From an uncultured Bacteroidota bacterium (GTDB lineage: Bacteria > Bacteroidota > Bacteroidia > Chitinophagales > Chitinophagaceae), in contig CAIZLI010000093.1 of the NCBI GenBank assembly GCA_903933765.1, positions 1-7,142 of the forward strand: a stretch of DNA of 7,142 nucleotides. The letters run 5' to 3'. Shown piece by piece: positions 6,026 through 7,142 of the stretch (within the stretch, counting starts at the first letter, position 1; every line of letters begins with the position of its first letter). Both the position numbers and the translations under genes were made by a program. The notes under the pieces are model-generated. The model made no database searches, was not told the DNA's origin, and worked only from the letters and a program-made list of their open reading frames with translations.

Positions 6026-7142
6026 ATGAAAAGAGTACACTTAACTATAGTGGGAATACTATTTGTTTTTATTGGATTTGCTCAAGTGAATAAAGATGCT
6101 AAAATGCATCAGTTTGTGAATACGTTGATGTCTAAAATGACTTTAGAAGAAAAATTAGGACAATTAAACCTACCTGCATCTAGTGATTTTGTAACTGGTG
6201 CAGTGAGTAGTTCTGATATTGCAGATAAAGTGAAAGCCGGTAAAGTGGGTGGTGTATTTAATATTCGTTCTGTTACTAAGATTAAAGAATTACAACAATA
6301 TGCAGTCAATAATTCAAGACTGCATATTCCATTGTTGTTTGGGATGGATGTGATACATGGTTATAAAACAATTTTCCCAATTCCATTAGGGATGTCTGCG
6401 ACCTGGGACATGGAATTGATTAAAAAATCTGCAAGTATTGCAGCGAGCGAAGCGAGTGCAGATGGGATACAATGGACATTTTCTCCAATGGTTGATTTAA
6501 CGAGAGATCCAAGATGGGGTAGGGTTTCAGAAGGGAATGGGGAAGATGCTTTTTTAAGCAGTGCCATTGCAAAAGCGATGGTACATGGTTATCAGGGGGA
6601 TGATTTATCTGCACCAAATACTATATTGTCTTGTGTAAAGCATTATGCTTTATATGGTGCAGCTGAGGGAGGAAGAGATTACAATACAACAGATATGAGT
6701 CGAGTGAGAATGTACAATGAATACTTTCCTCCTTATAAGGCAGCAGTGGATGCTGGTGTTGCTTCTGTGATGATGTCATTCAATGAAGTGGATGGGATTC
6801 CTGCTTCTGGAAATAAATGGTTAGTAGATGATGTATTGAGAAAGCAATGGAAATTCAGCGGCTTTGTGGTGTCGGATTATACGGGTATTCCAGAAATGAC
6901 GAATCATGGCGTGGGGGATGCACAAACAGTGAATGCCATGTCTATGAATGCCGGTGTAGATATGGACATGGTGGGAGAAGGTTTTTTAAATACCATGAAG
7001 AAATCATTACAAGAAGGTAAAGTGACTTTAGCGCAAATCAATAAAGCATGTGAGCGTATATTAATTTCAAAATATCAATTAGGTTTATTTGATGATCCAT
7101 ACAGGTATTGTAACGAACAAAGATCTGCCACAGAAGTATTTA
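6026..7142 (+). CDS. bglX: Secreted BglX-like glycoside hydrolase family 3 beta-glucosidase (3' truncated by window edge)
   Basis: The frame is open from the ATG at 6026 to the end of the window, 372 complete codons with no stop. The N-terminus has a signal peptide of about 20 residues ending 'FIGFAQ'. The GH3 N-terminal barrel follows in order: 'MTLEEKLGQLNLP' (38-50), 'IPLLFGMDVIHGYKTIFPIP' (101-120), 'FSPMVDLTRDPRWGR' (152-166), 'CVKHYALYGAAEGG' (203-216) continuing as 'RDYNTTDMS', and 'FSGFVVSDYTG' (277-287) with the predicted nucleophile D284. The 'KHYALYG...EGG' block closely matches E. coli BglX, the periplasmic beta-glucosidase of about 765 residues. The C-terminal domain with the acid/base residue, and any fibronectin III-like domain, would lie to the right. 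The enzyme should release terminal glucose from beta-glucosides in the periplasm. It starts 29 bases after the GH30 stop, so the two are probably co-transcribed. The symbol is given by resemblance only. Confidence 0.93.
   Translation, partial: MKRVHLTIVGILFVFIGFAQVNKDAKMHQFVNTLMSKMTLEEKLGQLNLPASSDFVTGAVSSSDIADKVKAGKVGGVFNIRSVTKIKELQQYAVNNSRLHIPLLFGMDVIHGYKTIFPIPLGMSATWDMELIKKSASIAASEASADGIQWTFSPMVDLTRDPRWGRVSEGNGEDAFLSSAIAKAMVHGYQGDDLSAPNTILSCVKHYALYGAAEGGRDYNTTDMSRVRMYNEYFPPYKAAVDAGVASVMMSFNEVDGIPASGNKWLVDDVLRKQWKFSGFVVSDYTGIPEMTNHGVGDAQTVNAMSMNAGVDMDMVGEGFLNTMKKSLQEGKVTLAQINKACERILISKYQLGLFDDPYRYCNEQRSATEVF

Noticed and set aside
5546..6617. Several minus-strand open frames of 63-71 codons opposite the GH30 and GH3 genes
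   Set aside because: All are short, antisense to well-supported enzymes, and lack any motif or sensible start context.
1..7142. A novel defence, mobile or RNA-based system
   Set aside because: I looked on both strands for repeats, integrase or transposase fragments, reverse transcriptases, toxin-antitoxin pairs and structured RNAs and saw none. The window is almost wholly filled by seven metabolic or envelope genes.

Overview
The window looks like part of a Bacteroidota chromosome, probably of the Chitinophagales type. The family placement is an inference. The grounds are AT-rich DNA, a Bacteroidota-style TonB-dependent outer-membrane barrel at the left edge, A/T-rich gene leaders without clear Shine-Dalgarno sites, and secreted glycoside hydrolases in a short-spaced operon. 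There are seven protein genes. I see no tRNA, rRNA, CRISPR array or insertion sequence.

Layout. (1) Positions 3-989, plus strand: the C-terminal 328 residues of a TonB-dependent-receptor-like beta-barrel protein that begins left of the window. (2) Positions 1006-4557, minus strand: a four-gene overlapping operon read pxpB - pxpC - pxpA - NRAMP-fold permease. The first three encode the ATP-dependent prokaryotic 5-oxoprolinase, which converts 5-oxo-L-proline (pyroglutamate) to L-glutamate. (3) Positions 4558-4604: a 47-base divergent intergenic region with two small inverted repeats. (4) Positions 4605-7142, plus strand: a secreted GH30 glycosidase followed after 29 bases by a secreted BglX-like GH3 beta-glucosidase, cut by the right edge.

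How the genes work together. PxpA, PxpB and PxpC should assemble into one cytoplasmic enzyme that salvages or detoxifies 5-oxoproline. The fourth gene is an NRAMP-family membrane protein, but the signature metal-binding motifs appear replaced: DPGN in helix 1 reads GPGF, and MPH in helix 6 aligns with GGY. Together with its place in the 5-oxoprolinase operon, this makes it a candidate carrier for 5-oxoproline or a related organic substrate rather than a metal importer. This is the most interesting hypothesis in the window. The GH30 and GH3 enzymes are a plausible endo/exo pair for a beta-glucan. No SusC/SusD pair is visible, and the left-edge barrel lies on the far side of the pxp operon, so it need not belong to that system.

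The rest of the window is ordinary metabolic gene content. Coding density is very high and no gene-free stretch is longer than 47 bases.
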